A stretch of 64,000 bases of DNA from Nostoc sp. NIES-4103 (GTDB lineage: Bacteria; Cyanobacteriota; Cyanobacteriia; Cyanobacteriales; Nostocaceae): contig NZ_AP018288.1 of assembly GCF_002368335.1 (NCBI RefSeq), forward strand, positions 6,577,221-6,641,220. Direction: 5' to 3'. The position numbers and the translations under genes are program-made. The notes under the pieces are model-generated. The model did not search any database, was not told the DNA's origin, and saw only the letters and a program-made list of their open reading frames with translations. Each line of letters begins with the position of its first letter. Position 1 is the stretch's first letter. Below, piece after piece: positions 8,350 through 16,435 of the stretch.

Positions 8350-8916
8350 TTAAGTTAATTGTCCAGTCGCTAAAGCTGTGGTAATTGTCCAAGCATCCAC
8401 TAGAAACAGCAGCAAAGTGAATAATAGCAAAATCGCATACATCCACGGCTGTGCCAAAGGACGGACATCTGTGGTATCAATGCCCGTTTTCGCTTCTACA
8501 ATTTGTACTAGACGGGCAAAGCCTGCGACACGCATTGGTAGTAAATAAGCTTTTCCATCTTGACTCAGAAAATAATAAACCAGCCCTCCTTGACCAGTCG
8601 AGCGGGGCTTTAACTGTTTTATGTCCGACCAAGACAAAAACCAACCTTTACGAAAGAAACGAGGAACCCAAACAGGATATGTTACCTGAATTCCTTGGTC
8701 ATCTAAAATTACTTGTTCAGTCAACACCGCATACAAACCAACCAGACCTATTGTAATTCCGATCCACAACAACACTGGTGGGACGGGTGCAGCTGTTACT
8801 TGAGATAAAAAAGGTAATGGTACTGTGAGTGCCACATATAGACTCAATAGAGTGATCCGAATTAACGGAGACAGGCGAAAAACAGAAGTTGAGGTATTGG
8901 CTGAGTTTGCTGTCAC
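8350..8916 (-). CDS. Membrane protein of unknown function, PH-like core
   Basis: The 188-residue protein has two N-terminal hydrophobic helices (about 15-65), a soluble beta-rich middle (about 67-150; VILDDQGIQVTYPVW, FLSWSDIKQLKPR) that looks like a bacterial PH domain, and a C-terminal helix (about 159-180). I recognise it as a type conserved in cyanobacteria without a known role. It precedes the ABC ATPase on the same strand, with about 140 bp of repeats between them. Confidence 0.65.
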   Translation of the reverse strand: MTANSANTSTSVFRLSPLIRITLLSLYVALTVPLPFLSQVTAAPVPPVLLWIGITIGLVGLYAVLTEQVILDDQGIQVTYPVWVPRFFRKGWFLSWSDIKQLKPRSTGQGGLVYYFLSQDGKAYLLPMRVAGFARLVQIVEAKTGIDTTDVRPLAQPWMYAILLLFTLLLFLVDAWTITTALATGQLT

Positions 8917-9044
8917 GGCTTAATCGTAATGCTTTTCTTTATTTATTGTAGGATAGCCCTTTGTTCTACTCATAAGCTGTAACGGCCAGCCCTTTTAAAA
9001 CGAGTAAAAATACTCAAGATTTTTGCTTGATAGCCTGCTTTGAC

Positions 9045-9113
9045 CTTTGTGTCTTAGTGTCTTTGTGGTTAAAAAGCCAATTTTCTGACCACCAAGGCAC
9101 TAAGACACAAAGA
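9045..9113. repeat. Inverted repeat of the 'cttagtgtctttgtgg' family
   Basis: Two nearly complementary 25-base arms (9045-9069 and 9089-9113) flank a short spacer downstream of a minus-strand gene. The same motif forms a perfect hairpin at 61434-61472. The family is dispersed in Nostoc-type genomes; a terminator function is possible. Confidence 0.7.
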
Positions 9114-9131
9114 AAAATACATGATTTTAAA

Positions 9132-9593
9132 TTAAGGTAAATATTTTTGCACTACACTCCAACCAGTTAAGGACACCCAAGCAAATCCTACAAACAGAAT
9201 AATGTTCACACCGATGTGTAAAGGTCTAGCCCAAATTCGCCTAGTAGAAATTTGTGTAGCACTAAAAGCTGATAGCAAAACTAATGCTACTACTGCCAAC
9301 CCAGCAACTAAGTGTGACGAGTGCCCCAAAGAGCCAAAGTGTCCCAATGTGCCAATAATGCCAATTACCAGCAACAGCAACACTAAACTTACCATACTAA
9401 TGCCGATTGTATAGTGGAGCGATCGCACCCCTCGTCGTCCCCCAAGAAACGCAAACAAACCAGGGTTATCCTGTGAAGTTCTGGCGCGAAACATTGAAAT
9501 ACCAGTGAATGCTAACAGCACATACGCCAACAGCGATAACCCCATTGACCAAGCGGCTATTTTCCACAACCAAAGAAAAGAAGGCAGATTCAT
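9132..9593 (-). CDS. DUF4079 domain-containing membrane protein
   Basis: The protein of about 153 residues has four hydrophobic helices: FLWLWKIAAWSMGLSLLAYV, ISMVSLVLLLLVIGIIG, LVAGLAVVALVLLSAFS and HIGVNIILFVGFAWVSL. Histidines lie in or near helices (SLHYTIG, HSSHLVAG, RPLHIGVN), as in heme-b-type four-helix proteins. The DUF4079 family is common in cyanobacteria and plastids. An alternative ATG seven codons upstream (9614) sits at the edge of a repeat, so the internal ATG at 9593 is preferred. No partner gene is adjacent. Confidence 0.75.
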   Translation of the reverse strand: MNLPSFLWLWKIAAWSMGLSLLAYVLLAFTGISMFRARTSQDNPGLFAFLGGRRGVRSLHYTIGISMVSLVLLLLVIGIIGTLGHFGSLGHSSHLVAGLAVVALVLLSAFSATQISTRRIWARPLHIGVNIILFVGFAWVSLTGWSVVQKYLP

Positions 9594-9611
9594 AAGTAAT
9601 GATTGTAGATG

Positions 9612-9722
9612 CAAAGGGGGCAGGGGAGCAGGGGAGCAGGGGAGATGGGGAGATGGGGGGATGGGGGGATGGAGGAATATAGCAGGAGGCAGGAGGCAGG
9701 AGGCAGGAGGCAGGAGGTAAAA
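9612..9722. repeat. Tandem short repeats (gcagggga, gatgggg, aggaggc)
   Basis: At least three runs in succession: gcagggga-type octamers, gatggggg-type heptamers and about five aggaggc heptamers. They lie directly upstream of the DUF4079 start and create spurious frames on both strands. Confidence 0.85.
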
Positions 9723-9828
9723 ACCTTACTGTTACTGTCATTGACGATTTTAAAATGTCCTAATCTATGATTCGACTGCTATAACTAATGACCAATGACA
9801 ACTGACCAATGACAACTGACCCTCAAAC

Positions 9829-9854
9829 AAAAAAGGCTGCCGAATTCAGCAACC
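9829..9854 (-). terminator. Intrinsic terminator of the DUF1830 gene
   Basis: On the minus strand an 8-bp GC-rich stem (with two G-U pairs, loop aatt) is followed at once by a run of six T. It begins 25 bp after the stop codon of the DUF1830 gene. Confidence 0.75.
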
Positions 9855-9878
9855 CTCAAATTAAGCAAAATTGTTTTT

Positions 9879-10271
9879 TTAATCAATGGATGCTAAACCA
9901 GCGACAGTTAAAGATTTTGTTGTATCTCCGGTTTTTGTATTAATTGACTGGACTATTGGATTTTTACTGATAGGGTCGATCCCTATTGAGTCTGTATCAA
10001 ACTCGTTGCTGCTAGGCTCGTTAATCGCAAGGCGATCGCAGGGAATCTTATCGGATAAAATTGCACTTGCCATCATCCCGGTATGAATCTCCATTTGAGC
10101 TTCATGCGGTGCTTCAAACACGAGGCGCTGTCCAGGAAAAACAACTCTTTCAAAGTACCAGTTAGGAATATTGGAGATGCGAGCCACCTGGATTTTGCTC
10201 GTGGCATTAACGTAGCAGCAGAGAATGTTCCCCGATTGCTCAGGTGGTAGTGGATCTAATATTTGAGCCAT
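9879..10271 (-). CDS. DUF1830 domain-containing protein
   Basis: The 130-residue protein carries the cyanobacterial DUF1830 domain at about 15-83: NILCCYVNATSKIQVARI, then NWYFERVVFPGQRLVFEAP and the IHTGMMASAILSD strand ending in IPCDRL. The C-terminal 45 residues are low-complexity and hydrophilic. Function unknown. It is a single-gene unit, closed by a good terminator at 9829-9854. Confidence 0.85.
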   Translation of the reverse strand: MAQILDPLPPEQSGNILCCYVNATSKIQVARISNIPNWYFERVVFPGQRLVFEAPHEAQMEIHTGMMASAILSDKIPCDRLAINEPSSNEFDTDSIGIDPISKNPIVQSINTKTGDTTKSLTVAGLASID

Positions 10272-10792
10272 AACTGCTGAGGAGCTTTACGCCACAATTT
10301 TACATTACACCACCAAAACTAACACTTGGTGATCCCCTTGTGCTGTAACTGCGACTACCAACTGAAATTTTCTACGCTATTTATATCTAAAGATATGTTC
10401 AAGTTATGAAATTTAAATAAAAAAATTCACATAATTTGAAATTATACACTATGTACAGATATCTTGTGAAATTTTTCTTTAGGCAACTATATAAATTAGT
10501 CAAAGCTAAAAAATCCTCGCCTTGCTCCTACTCAGAGATTTTTTGGCTTCATCTATCCCAAGGTTTAGACGCAGGGATCATCGCTTAATGAATAAACTCA
10601 ATGTTATGGTAAAGATATATGAAAATTTTTTCATAAAATCTAATTTAGCTACACCCACAGTTGCCTATAGTAAGTTAACGCTTACTAAAAATCTGCTTAA
10701 ATGTCAAGCAGTATTTCAAGCAAAAAGGGTAACTAAAACAAACATACTTTAATATTTGAGGTCTTTCTCGCTTTCACCTGAAAAACGGCAAG
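10272..10792. other. Intergenic, no supported gene
   Basis: The AT-rich 521 bp separates divergent genes. A 76-codon frame at 10522-10752 has no recognisable family and poor composition, so I do not call it. The region presumably holds the promoters of both flanking genes; no operator was recognised. Confidence 0.5.
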
Positions 10793-12385
10793 ATGGAAGT
10801 TAAAACCCTGATGATGGAAAATCGAATTCTCTACGTTCGCCTTCCCTGTAACCCTATCTTTCCTATTGGGGTTGTCTACCTGTCAGATCATGTCCACAAG
10901 CAATTTCCCAATATTGAACAGCGCATTTTTGATTTGGGCACTGTACCTCCTCTAGACTACGCCTCTGCCCTAGATAGCTGTATTGATGAATTTCAACCGA
11001 CACTATTAGTCTTTTCTTGGCGGGATATTCAAATTTATGCCCCAGTTGGTGGGCGTGGTGGTAACCCACTGCAAAACGCCTTTGAATTTTATTACGCTAA
11101 GAATCCGCTGATCAAATTACGTGGGGCATTAGGCGGTTTGCGAATCTTCATCGCTTACTACGTAGAGTTGTGGCGGAATCTGGGATTAATCAAACGCGGT
11201 TTAAAACGCGCCCAAAAATACCATTCTCAAGCACGTGGAGTTGTGGGTGGTGGTGCAGTTAGCGTATTTTACGAACAGTTGGGTAAAAGCTTACCCCAAG
11301 GCACAATCATTTCTGTAGGTGAAGGCGAAACCCTGCTAGAGAAACTTTTAAGTGGACGAGAGTTCCGAGATGAACGCTGTTACATTGTGGGAGAAGCTCA
11401 ACCACGGCAACGGCTAATTCACGAACAACCCACCCCTCTAGAAAAAACTGCCTGTAACTACGACTATATAGAAAGTATCTGGCCCGAATTTAACTATTAT
11501 CTGCAAGAACAAGACTTTTACATCGGCGTGCAAACCAAACGCGGTTGTCCTCACAATTGCTGTTATTGTGTGTACACGGTTGTGGAAGGGAAACAAGTAC
11601 GCATCAATCCAGCGGATGAAGTGGTTGCAGAAATGCGGCAATTGTATAATCGCGGCATTCGCAACTTCTGGTTTACCGATGCCCAATTTATTCCAGCACG
11701 CAAATTTATTGACGATGCTGTGGAACTTTTGCAGAAAATCGTCGATTCTGGGATGACAGATATTCATTGGGCAGCATACATCAGAGCCGATAACCTCACA
11801 CCCCAGTTGTGTGAGTTGATGGTGAAGACAGGAATGAACTACTTTGAAATCGGTATTACTAGCGGTTCTCAGGAACTCGTGCGGAAAATGCGGATGGGGT
11901 ATAACTTGCGAACTGTCTTACAAAACTGCCGTGACTTAAAAGCAGCTGGGTTTAACGACTTAGTTTCCGTCAACTACTCCTTTAACGTCATTGACGAACG
12001 CCCCGAAACCATTCGCCAAACAATTGCTTACCACCGCGAACTAGAACGGATTTTTGGCGCTGACAAAGTTGAACCAGCCATCTTCTTTATTGGATTGCAG
12101 CCACATACTCATTTAGAAGAGTATGCGCTGAAACAAGGCATCCTCAAACCAGGGTACAATCCCATGAGCTTGATGCCGTGGACAGCGAAAAAACTTCTTT
12201 GGAATCCTGAACCTCTTGGTTCATTCTTTGGAGAAGTCTGCTTGCAAGCTTGGCAACAAAATCCCAATGACTTCGGACGCGAAGTTATGAAAATATTAGA
12301 AGAAAAGCTGGGTTGTGCCGACTTAGAAGCAGCACTTTCTGCTCCCTTGCCTACGACAGAAAAAAAGTTAGTAAGCGTATCATAA
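10793..12385 (+). CDS. B12-binding-type radical SAM protein (photosystem II high-light acclimation type)
   Basis: The 530-residue protein has an N-terminal cobalamin-binding-like Rossmann region (about 10-200; GVVYLSDHVHKQFPNIEQR, ISVGEGE), then a radical SAM core with the CX3CX2C cluster motif C252, C256, C259 in RGCPHNCCYC. It continues with FWFTDAQF and YIRADNLTPQL and ends in a helical C-terminal region. It would make a 5'-deoxyadenosyl radical from SAM; the substrate is unknown. I recall cyanobacterial homologues named 'photosystem II high light acclimation radical SAM protein', which is weak functional evidence. The start could also be the ATG at 10814 (MENRILYVRLPCN). Confidence 0.85.
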   Translation: MEVKTLMMENRILYVRLPCNPIFPIGVVYLSDHVHKQFPNIEQRIFDLGTVPPLDYASALDSCIDEFQPTLLVFSWRDIQIYAPVGGRGGNPLQNAFEFYYAKNPLIKLRGALGGLRIFIAYYVELWRNLGLIKRGLKRAQKYHSQARGVVGGGAVSVFYEQLGKSLPQGTIISVGEGETLLEKLLSGREFRDERCYIVGEAQPRQRLIHEQPTPLEKTACNYDYIESIWPEFNYYLQEQDFYIGVQTKRGCPHNCCYCVYTVVEGKQVRINPADEVVAEMRQLYNRGIRNFWFTDAQFIPARKFIDDAVELLQKIVDSGMTDIHWAAYIRADNLTPQLCELMVKTGMNYFEIGITSGSQELVRKMRMGYNLRTVLQNCRDLKAAGFNDLVSVNYSFNVIDERPETIRQTIAYHRELERIFGADKVEPAIFFIGLQPHTHLEEYALKQGILKPGYNPMSLMPWTAKKLLWNPEPLGSFFGEVCLQAWQQNPNDFGREVMKILEEKLGCADLEAALSAPLPTTEKKLVSVS

Positions 12386-12395
12386 AATACAGGAA

Positions 12396-12545
12396 TTGGG
12401 TATTGGTACTAGGTACTAGGGACTGGGTACTGGGTACTGGGAAAGAGATATAGTCATACATACTTCCAATTCCCAATTCCCAATTCCCAATTCCTAATTC
12501 CCAATCCCCAATTCCCAATCCCCAATTCCCAATCCCCAATTCCTT
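12396..12545. repeat. Tandem heptamer repeats (ttcccaa/tccccaa, actgggt)
   Basis: A run of tactgggtac-like units is followed by about ten aattccc/aatcccc heptamers. It fills almost the whole gap between the radical SAM gene and the DICT gene. Confidence 0.85.
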
Positions 12546-12557
12546 TTATCAAACCCT

Positions 12558-13958
12558 ATGTTAGAAGGTTCAATTTTAGAACAGCTAAAAACAGCACATC
12601 GCCATAGCAATAGACCAATTAGATTTGGCGTATATTACAAAAATACCCTGGTTTCCCTGTGTCATGCCCTCGAAGACCATATATTAACTGACAACGGCAA
12701 CCCCTTAGTCATCACAGCCTTTCAAAGAGGTAAATGGTATCTACAAGAAGCAGAACGATACGCAGATATAGCTAAGTGTAGCGAGGAAATCGTCATCTTA
12801 GCATCGCCAGATACAGGCTTTGCCGAACACCCCACAAGTCTTTTACCTAATGTAGATTTGGTAGCATTGGATGCAAGTGATCCAGTGGCGCAGGAGTGGC
12901 ACTTGATTATCCTGTCGCCTAATTACACAGCAATGGTGCTTTGTCAAGAGCTATCGGAAGCTGATTATGGAGTAGGAGGTTTACCTGCTTCAGATGTAGA
13001 GCGTAAATTTTATGGCTTATGGACATTTGAACCAGAGTTAGTCAAAGAAACAGCAGAATTAGCGATCGCTCATATTCAACAATACAACCCAGAACTAGCA
13101 CAAAAACTCCTTGCCCACAAAGAATCAATTAAACCTAGTCTATCTACACCAGAAGAACTCAGCGCCGTAGTTTCCCGTGTCGTAGATTACCTCCAGACAG
13201 GGCAAGAAAATTTATCCATCTCCACAGCGCTAAGGCAACAAGCACTTGATCGCAACTTGGTTTCTAACGAAATCCAAGCATTTTTGCGGATGGCTCAGCT
13301 GATGGATATGGCAGATATCAATAACCCAATGGCAGCGGCGGAAGTAGTAGCACTTTCTGAGGCAATGGGACAGCTTTTAGAACTACCCGCATGGCAGATT
13401 AAGAGACTGCGCTTAGCAGGCTTGTTGCACCGCATAGATCCATTACAGAAAGCAGAAAGCGTTCTCACCCCTGGCACATCCAACCGCTACGAAGAAGAAG
13501 CTCCCAGTGTACCTTTATCTTGCCCATTAGTACCAGGCGCACAAGTATTGCGAACTATGCCCCGACTGCGGGCAGTTGCTCAAATTATCACACATCAAAG
13601 CGAGTGGTGGAATGGTACAGGGCAACCAGCTAATTTAGCAGGGGATGAAATTCCTTTAGAGTCTAGAATTCTAGCTTTAGTAGCAGACTTTCAGTGGCGA
13701 GTCAATCAGAGAAAAACATCGAATCAAAGCCGCGAAGAAATATTTGCTCAAGCATTAGATGAATGCAGACAGCTACAATCAATCCGCTTTGATCCTAAAC
13801 TGGTAGATGCCCTAACTTTGTTAGTCATGGGTTTGCAACAGGGACTTGACTTACCCCTGATGTCACCCAAAGTTAGCACCGGTATGTGGCTACTCGATTC
13901 CCGATGGGATAGCCACAGCAAGACTAGTGAGGAAATTGGTAGTTATACCAATTCGTAA
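12558..13958 (+). CDS. DICT sensory domain plus degenerate HD-GYP domain protein
   Basis: The 466-residue protein begins with a DICT domain (about 10-160; YKNTLVSLCHALEDHIL, VVITAFQRGKWYLQE-like region, EWHLIILSPNYTAMVLCQE). DICT is a sensory module linked in cyanobacteria to diguanylate cyclases and two-component systems. The C-terminal part (about 265-435) has the HD-GYP fold, but the metal-binding HD pair reads H291-R292 and the GYP motif reads G355-Q356-P357, so phosphodiesterase activity is doubtful. The last residues (YTNS) and the stop codon are supplied by a repeat element starting at 13945. Confidence 0.8.
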   Translation: MLEGSILEQLKTAHRHSNRPIRFGVYYKNTLVSLCHALEDHILTDNGNPLVITAFQRGKWYLQEAERYADIAKCSEEIVILASPDTGFAEHPTSLLPNVDLVALDASDPVAQEWHLIILSPNYTAMVLCQELSEADYGVGGLPASDVERKFYGLWTFEPELVKETAELAIAHIQQYNPELAQKLLAHKESIKPSLSTPEELSAVVSRVVDYLQTGQENLSISTALRQQALDRNLVSNEIQAFLRMAQLMDMADINNPMAAAEVVALSEAMGQLLELPAWQIKRLRLAGLLHRIDPLQKAESVLTPGTSNRYEEEAPSVPLSCPLVPGAQVLRTMPRLRAVAQIITHQSEWWNGTGQPANLAGDEIPLESRILALVADFQWRVNQRKTSNQSREEIFAQALDECRQLQSIRFDPKLVDALTLLVMGLQQGLDLPLMSPKVSTGMWLLDSRWDSHSKTSEEIGSYTNS

Positions 13959-14061
13959 TTCGTAATTCGTAATTCGTAATTCGTAATTCGTAATTAAGAA
14001 ATTCAGATATAGTCTGGGTTTCGGCGTTTGAATGTGTTGCCGGATTTGAGAGAATTGGTGT
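13945..14061. repeat. MITE-like element, copy A, with internal heptamers
   Basis: The 117-bp element is bounded by imperfect inverted ends (ataccaattc / gaattggtgt). It contains six aattcgt heptamers followed by a unique core (tagtctg ... gtttgaatgtgttg ... ggatttgaga). A second copy lies at 28134-28236 with four heptamers; the 14-bp length difference equals exactly two heptamers. No coding capacity. Confidence 0.8.
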
Positions 14062-14069
14062 TACCCCAA

Positions 14070-14708
14070 ATGAATATAGAAGCCATTAGATTAGGAAAAC
14101 TTAAACAACTTCCAGGGGCAAATTTAGAAGACGAGGAACTCTCCCAACTCGATTTAAGCCGCATCAATTTTGCAGGCGCTACCCTTGTGGGGACTAACTT
14201 CAGTGGTTCCAAACTTGAAGGTGGGCATTTAGAGGGAGCAAATTTGATGGGAGCGAACTTACAAGAAACTGACTTGCGGGCAAACCTCATGGGAGCTAAC
14301 TTGATGCAAGCAGACTTGACTAATGCTGACTTGCGTGGTAGTAATTTGCGCGGTGCTAACTTAATGGGAGCAAGACTCAGCGATGTGTCTTTGGCAGGTG
14401 CTTTTTTAAGTGGTGCCAATTTGATGAATGTCAACTTGCAAGGTGTTGATTTGCGCGGTGCTGACTTACGTGGCGCAAATCTCACCAGGGCAAATCTCAA
14501 AGGTGCAGACTTGAGTCGTGCCGATTTGCAAGGGACATTGTTAAGTGAGGCAAACCTTGAAGAAGCTGACTTGCGGGGGGCGAATTTGGCAGGGGCGAAT
14601 TTTTCCGGGGCGAATTTGCTTTGTGCAGAGTTAGAAGGTGCAAATATGAACGGCGTTAATTTGGATAAAGCGTGTGTGGTGGGTACAGTGGTTGAGACGC
14701 AGGAGTAA
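14070..14708 (+). CDS. Pentapeptide repeat protein
   Basis: The 212-residue protein is mostly A(D/N)LxX pentapeptides (about residues 30-205), predicted to form a right-handed quadrilateral beta-helix. One repeat is shortened by two residues (TDLRANLMGANL). No signal peptide or membrane helix is seen. The frame is open from 14028, but that ATG lies inside the MITE-like repeat; the ATG at 14070 (MNIEAIRLGKLKQLPG) is just after the repeat end and is preferred. Function unknown; such proteins are abundant in cyanobacteria. Confidence 0.88.
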   Translation: MNIEAIRLGKLKQLPGANLEDEELSQLDLSRINFAGATLVGTNFSGSKLEGGHLEGANLMGANLQETDLRANLMGANLMQADLTNADLRGSNLRGANLMGARLSDVSLAGAFLSGANLMNVNLQGVDLRGADLRGANLTRANLKGADLSRADLQGTLLSEANLEEADLRGANLAGANFSGANLLCAELEGANMNGVNLDKACVVGTVVETQE

Positions 14709-14742
14709 GTTATAATTCACAGTCATTGCACCCCACCCCCAA

Positions 14743-14911
14743 CTCCTCCCCGTTCACGGGGAGGGGTGACTCATATCTTGCATCTGCCCAATTTACCACC
14801 AAGAAATAAATTTCACACGCTCAAAGCCCAAGTAAGCTCAAGCTTACTAAACATCAATTTCAGTCCGTTAAAACGGACTTTAGCTATAAGCCTTGAACTT
14901 AAGTTCAAGGC
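14743..14911. repeat. Cluster of four palindromes
   Basis: Hairpins lie at about 14743-14767 (ctcctcccc / ggggaggggt), 14831-14848 (agtaagct pair), 14862-14879 (agtccgtt / aacggact) and 14890-14911 (gccttgaactt / aagttcaaggc). They sit between two convergent genes. A short frame across them (14766-14978) is not credible as a gene. Confidence 0.7.
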
Positions 14912-14983
14912 GCACTTAGGCTTGGAGGGTTATTTGACAGTTCCACAGGTAATTAGTGGTATTCTCAGCCAACGCTGATTTTA

Positions 14984-15823
14984 TCAGACAAGCGATCGCC
15001 GAGATTGCCCCCGTATCCACAACGCTAGTATACTCATTAGCAAGACTCCCATCACTCCTTGCAGCGGATTTTGATTGACACCAGTCACCCACTCAGGAAC
15101 TTTACCAGAGTATTTTATTAATTGTCCAACATTAATAATGTAGTAGCCCCAGACTAAGCCACCATGCAAACCCATGGGGAAACCCAAGCGTCCCCTGCGC
15201 CAACGCTTTCCCCATACCTGCGTTAACCCCAGCACTACCAAAGCTGGAAATTGCAGCAGTGTTTGAATAATTGCTTCCAGTGGCTTAATAAAGTGTAATA
15301 CAGCAAAGGCAATGGCATCTGTCCACAATGCCACTCGCGGAGTGTAGTCTCGTTGTAACTCATCTAGCAACCAGCCTCGGAATAATAATTCCTCGGCAAA
15401 GCCAACGCCCAAACCGACAATTAAACCTTCTAAAATCACTTTGAACAAGAAAATCTTTGGTTGTTGCCAAACTAGCCAACCGAAAAAGCCTTGTATGCCA
15501 AAAAGTATTAGAATATTAATTATCCCTATGGCTAAACCACGCAACAATTCCACACCATTTTGCCGCGTGAATTCTAAGCCGTAAGACTTAAGTATTTGAG
15601 GCTGCTGGTAAACCTGTTTACCCCATAACTTGAGCAGAAAAATAAACTGTGCATATAATAACACCATTGTCAAGATACTTACTAAATTAGAATCACGTAC
15701 TAGTAAGTAAATTGGTGCAGCCAAGGGCAACCAAAGCAGTAATAAAGCGATAATAAAATAACCCAACCTAATAGGGGCAGGGCGTTGAGCTATACGGACA
15801 AGGTTAATTTTCATACTAGTCAA
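14984..15823 (-). CDS. CPBP family intramembrane glutamic endopeptidase
   Basis: The 279-residue protein has about seven hydrophobic helices. Motif 1 EExxxR is E144-E145-R149 (FAEELLFRGWLLDEL), motif 2 includes H177 in FAVLHFIKP, and motif 3 has MGLHGGLVWGYYIINV. All conserved CPBP (Abi/CAAX-like) residues are therefore present. Substrate unknown. An ATG three codons in (15814) is an alternative start. Repeats separate it from clpS, upstream on the same strand. Confidence 0.88.
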   Translation of the reverse strand: MTSMKINLVRIAQRPAPIRLGYFIIALLLLWLPLAAPIYLLVRDSNLVSILTMVLLYAQFIFLLKLWGKQVYQQPQILKSYGLEFTRQNGVELLRGLAIGIINILILFGIQGFFGWLVWQQPKIFLFKVILEGLIVGLGVGFAEELLFRGWLLDELQRDYTPRVALWTDAIAFAVLHFIKPLEAIIQTLLQFPALVVLGLTQVWGKRWRRGRLGFPMGLHGGLVWGYYIINVGQLIKYSGKVPEWVTGVNQNPLQGVMGVLLMSILALWIRGQSRRSLV

Positions 15824-15835
15824 AAGTTAGTCTTA

Positions 15836-15899
15836 GTTGTCAGTTGTTAGTTGTTATTTACCTACCACTGACCACTGACTACTGACCACTTACTACTGA
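15836..15899. repeat. Short degenerate tandem repeats (gaccactgacta type)
   Basis: Units of the tgac(c/t)act family fill the 76-bp gap between clpS and the CPBP gene. Confidence 0.65.
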
Positions 15900-16181
15900 C
15901 TATTCATCAGGTTCAATTGTGCTGGTCAAACCATGACTTTTTAATGTTTCACAATAAAACTCAGCATGTTCTTGAGCGCAAGTAATTACTAAAGCTAGCC
16001 CGTTGGTATGGGCTTCCATCATGATACTAACAGCTTGGGGCTGAGTGAGGCTTGGCACTGTGGTCAGTAGTACCCGTACCACATGCTCCATAGGATTGTA
16101 GTCATCGTTGTGGAGCAAGACGCGATACCGAGGTGCAAGCTTGCGGGTTGTGGAAGGCTTCTCAATGGTTTCGACGGACAC
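15900..16181 (-). CDS. clpS: ATP-dependent Clp protease adaptor ClpS
   Basis: The 93-residue protein has the ClpS fold markers: RYRVLLHNDDYNPMEHVV (about 18-35; N25-D26-D27 line the N-degron pocket), MMEAHTNGLALVITC and EHAEFYCETLKSHGL. It presents N-end-rule substrates to the ClpC hexamer. The length and short N-terminal tail are typical of cyanobacterial ClpS1. The gene is monocistronic or followed by the CPBP protease gene. Confidence 0.93.
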   Translation of the reverse strand: MSVETIEKPSTTRKLAPRYRVLLHNDDYNPMEHVVRVLLTTVPSLTQPQAVSIMMEAHTNGLALVITCAQEHAEFYCETLKSHGLTSTIEPDE

Positions 16182-16435
16182 TGCTCTTTACTCTTGCTTC
16201 TATGGTTTACTACAACAGAGTATCTGTTTATGATTTACTTCACACTTATTTACTCATTTTATAGCATCTTTGTCCAAACTTAGTGACGCGATCGCAATTT
16301 CCTGCTTAGGGATGATTGTGGCATTTAATCAAAGCGATCGCTTTTGCAAATACTTAAGTACACTTGGTCATACCATGAATAAACAGTAATATCACCCAGT
16401 ATTGTTACTAGTAGCATGAACTGAACGTAAATTCT

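Noticed and set aside
8210..8446. N-terminal extension of the ABC ATPase frame
   Set aside because: The extension translates tandem repeats and overlaps the neighbouring gene; a TTG start at 8209 fits the family length.
10522..10752. 76-codon frame upstream of the radical SAM gene
   Set aside because: AT-rich, no family resemblance, and located where the promoter region is expected.
12396..12545. Regular repeats at first look like a CRISPR array
   Set aside because: Units are 7 bp in direct tandem without spacers, so they are heptamer repeats; no cas genes are present.
14003..14500. 165-codon minus-strand frame with Lys/Ala/Pro-rich sequence
   Set aside because: It lies antisense to the pentapeptide repeats; its periodic composition is a shadow of those repeats.
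14766..14978. 70-codon frame between the pentapeptide and CPBP genes
   Set aside because: It runs through several palindromes and has no coding character.
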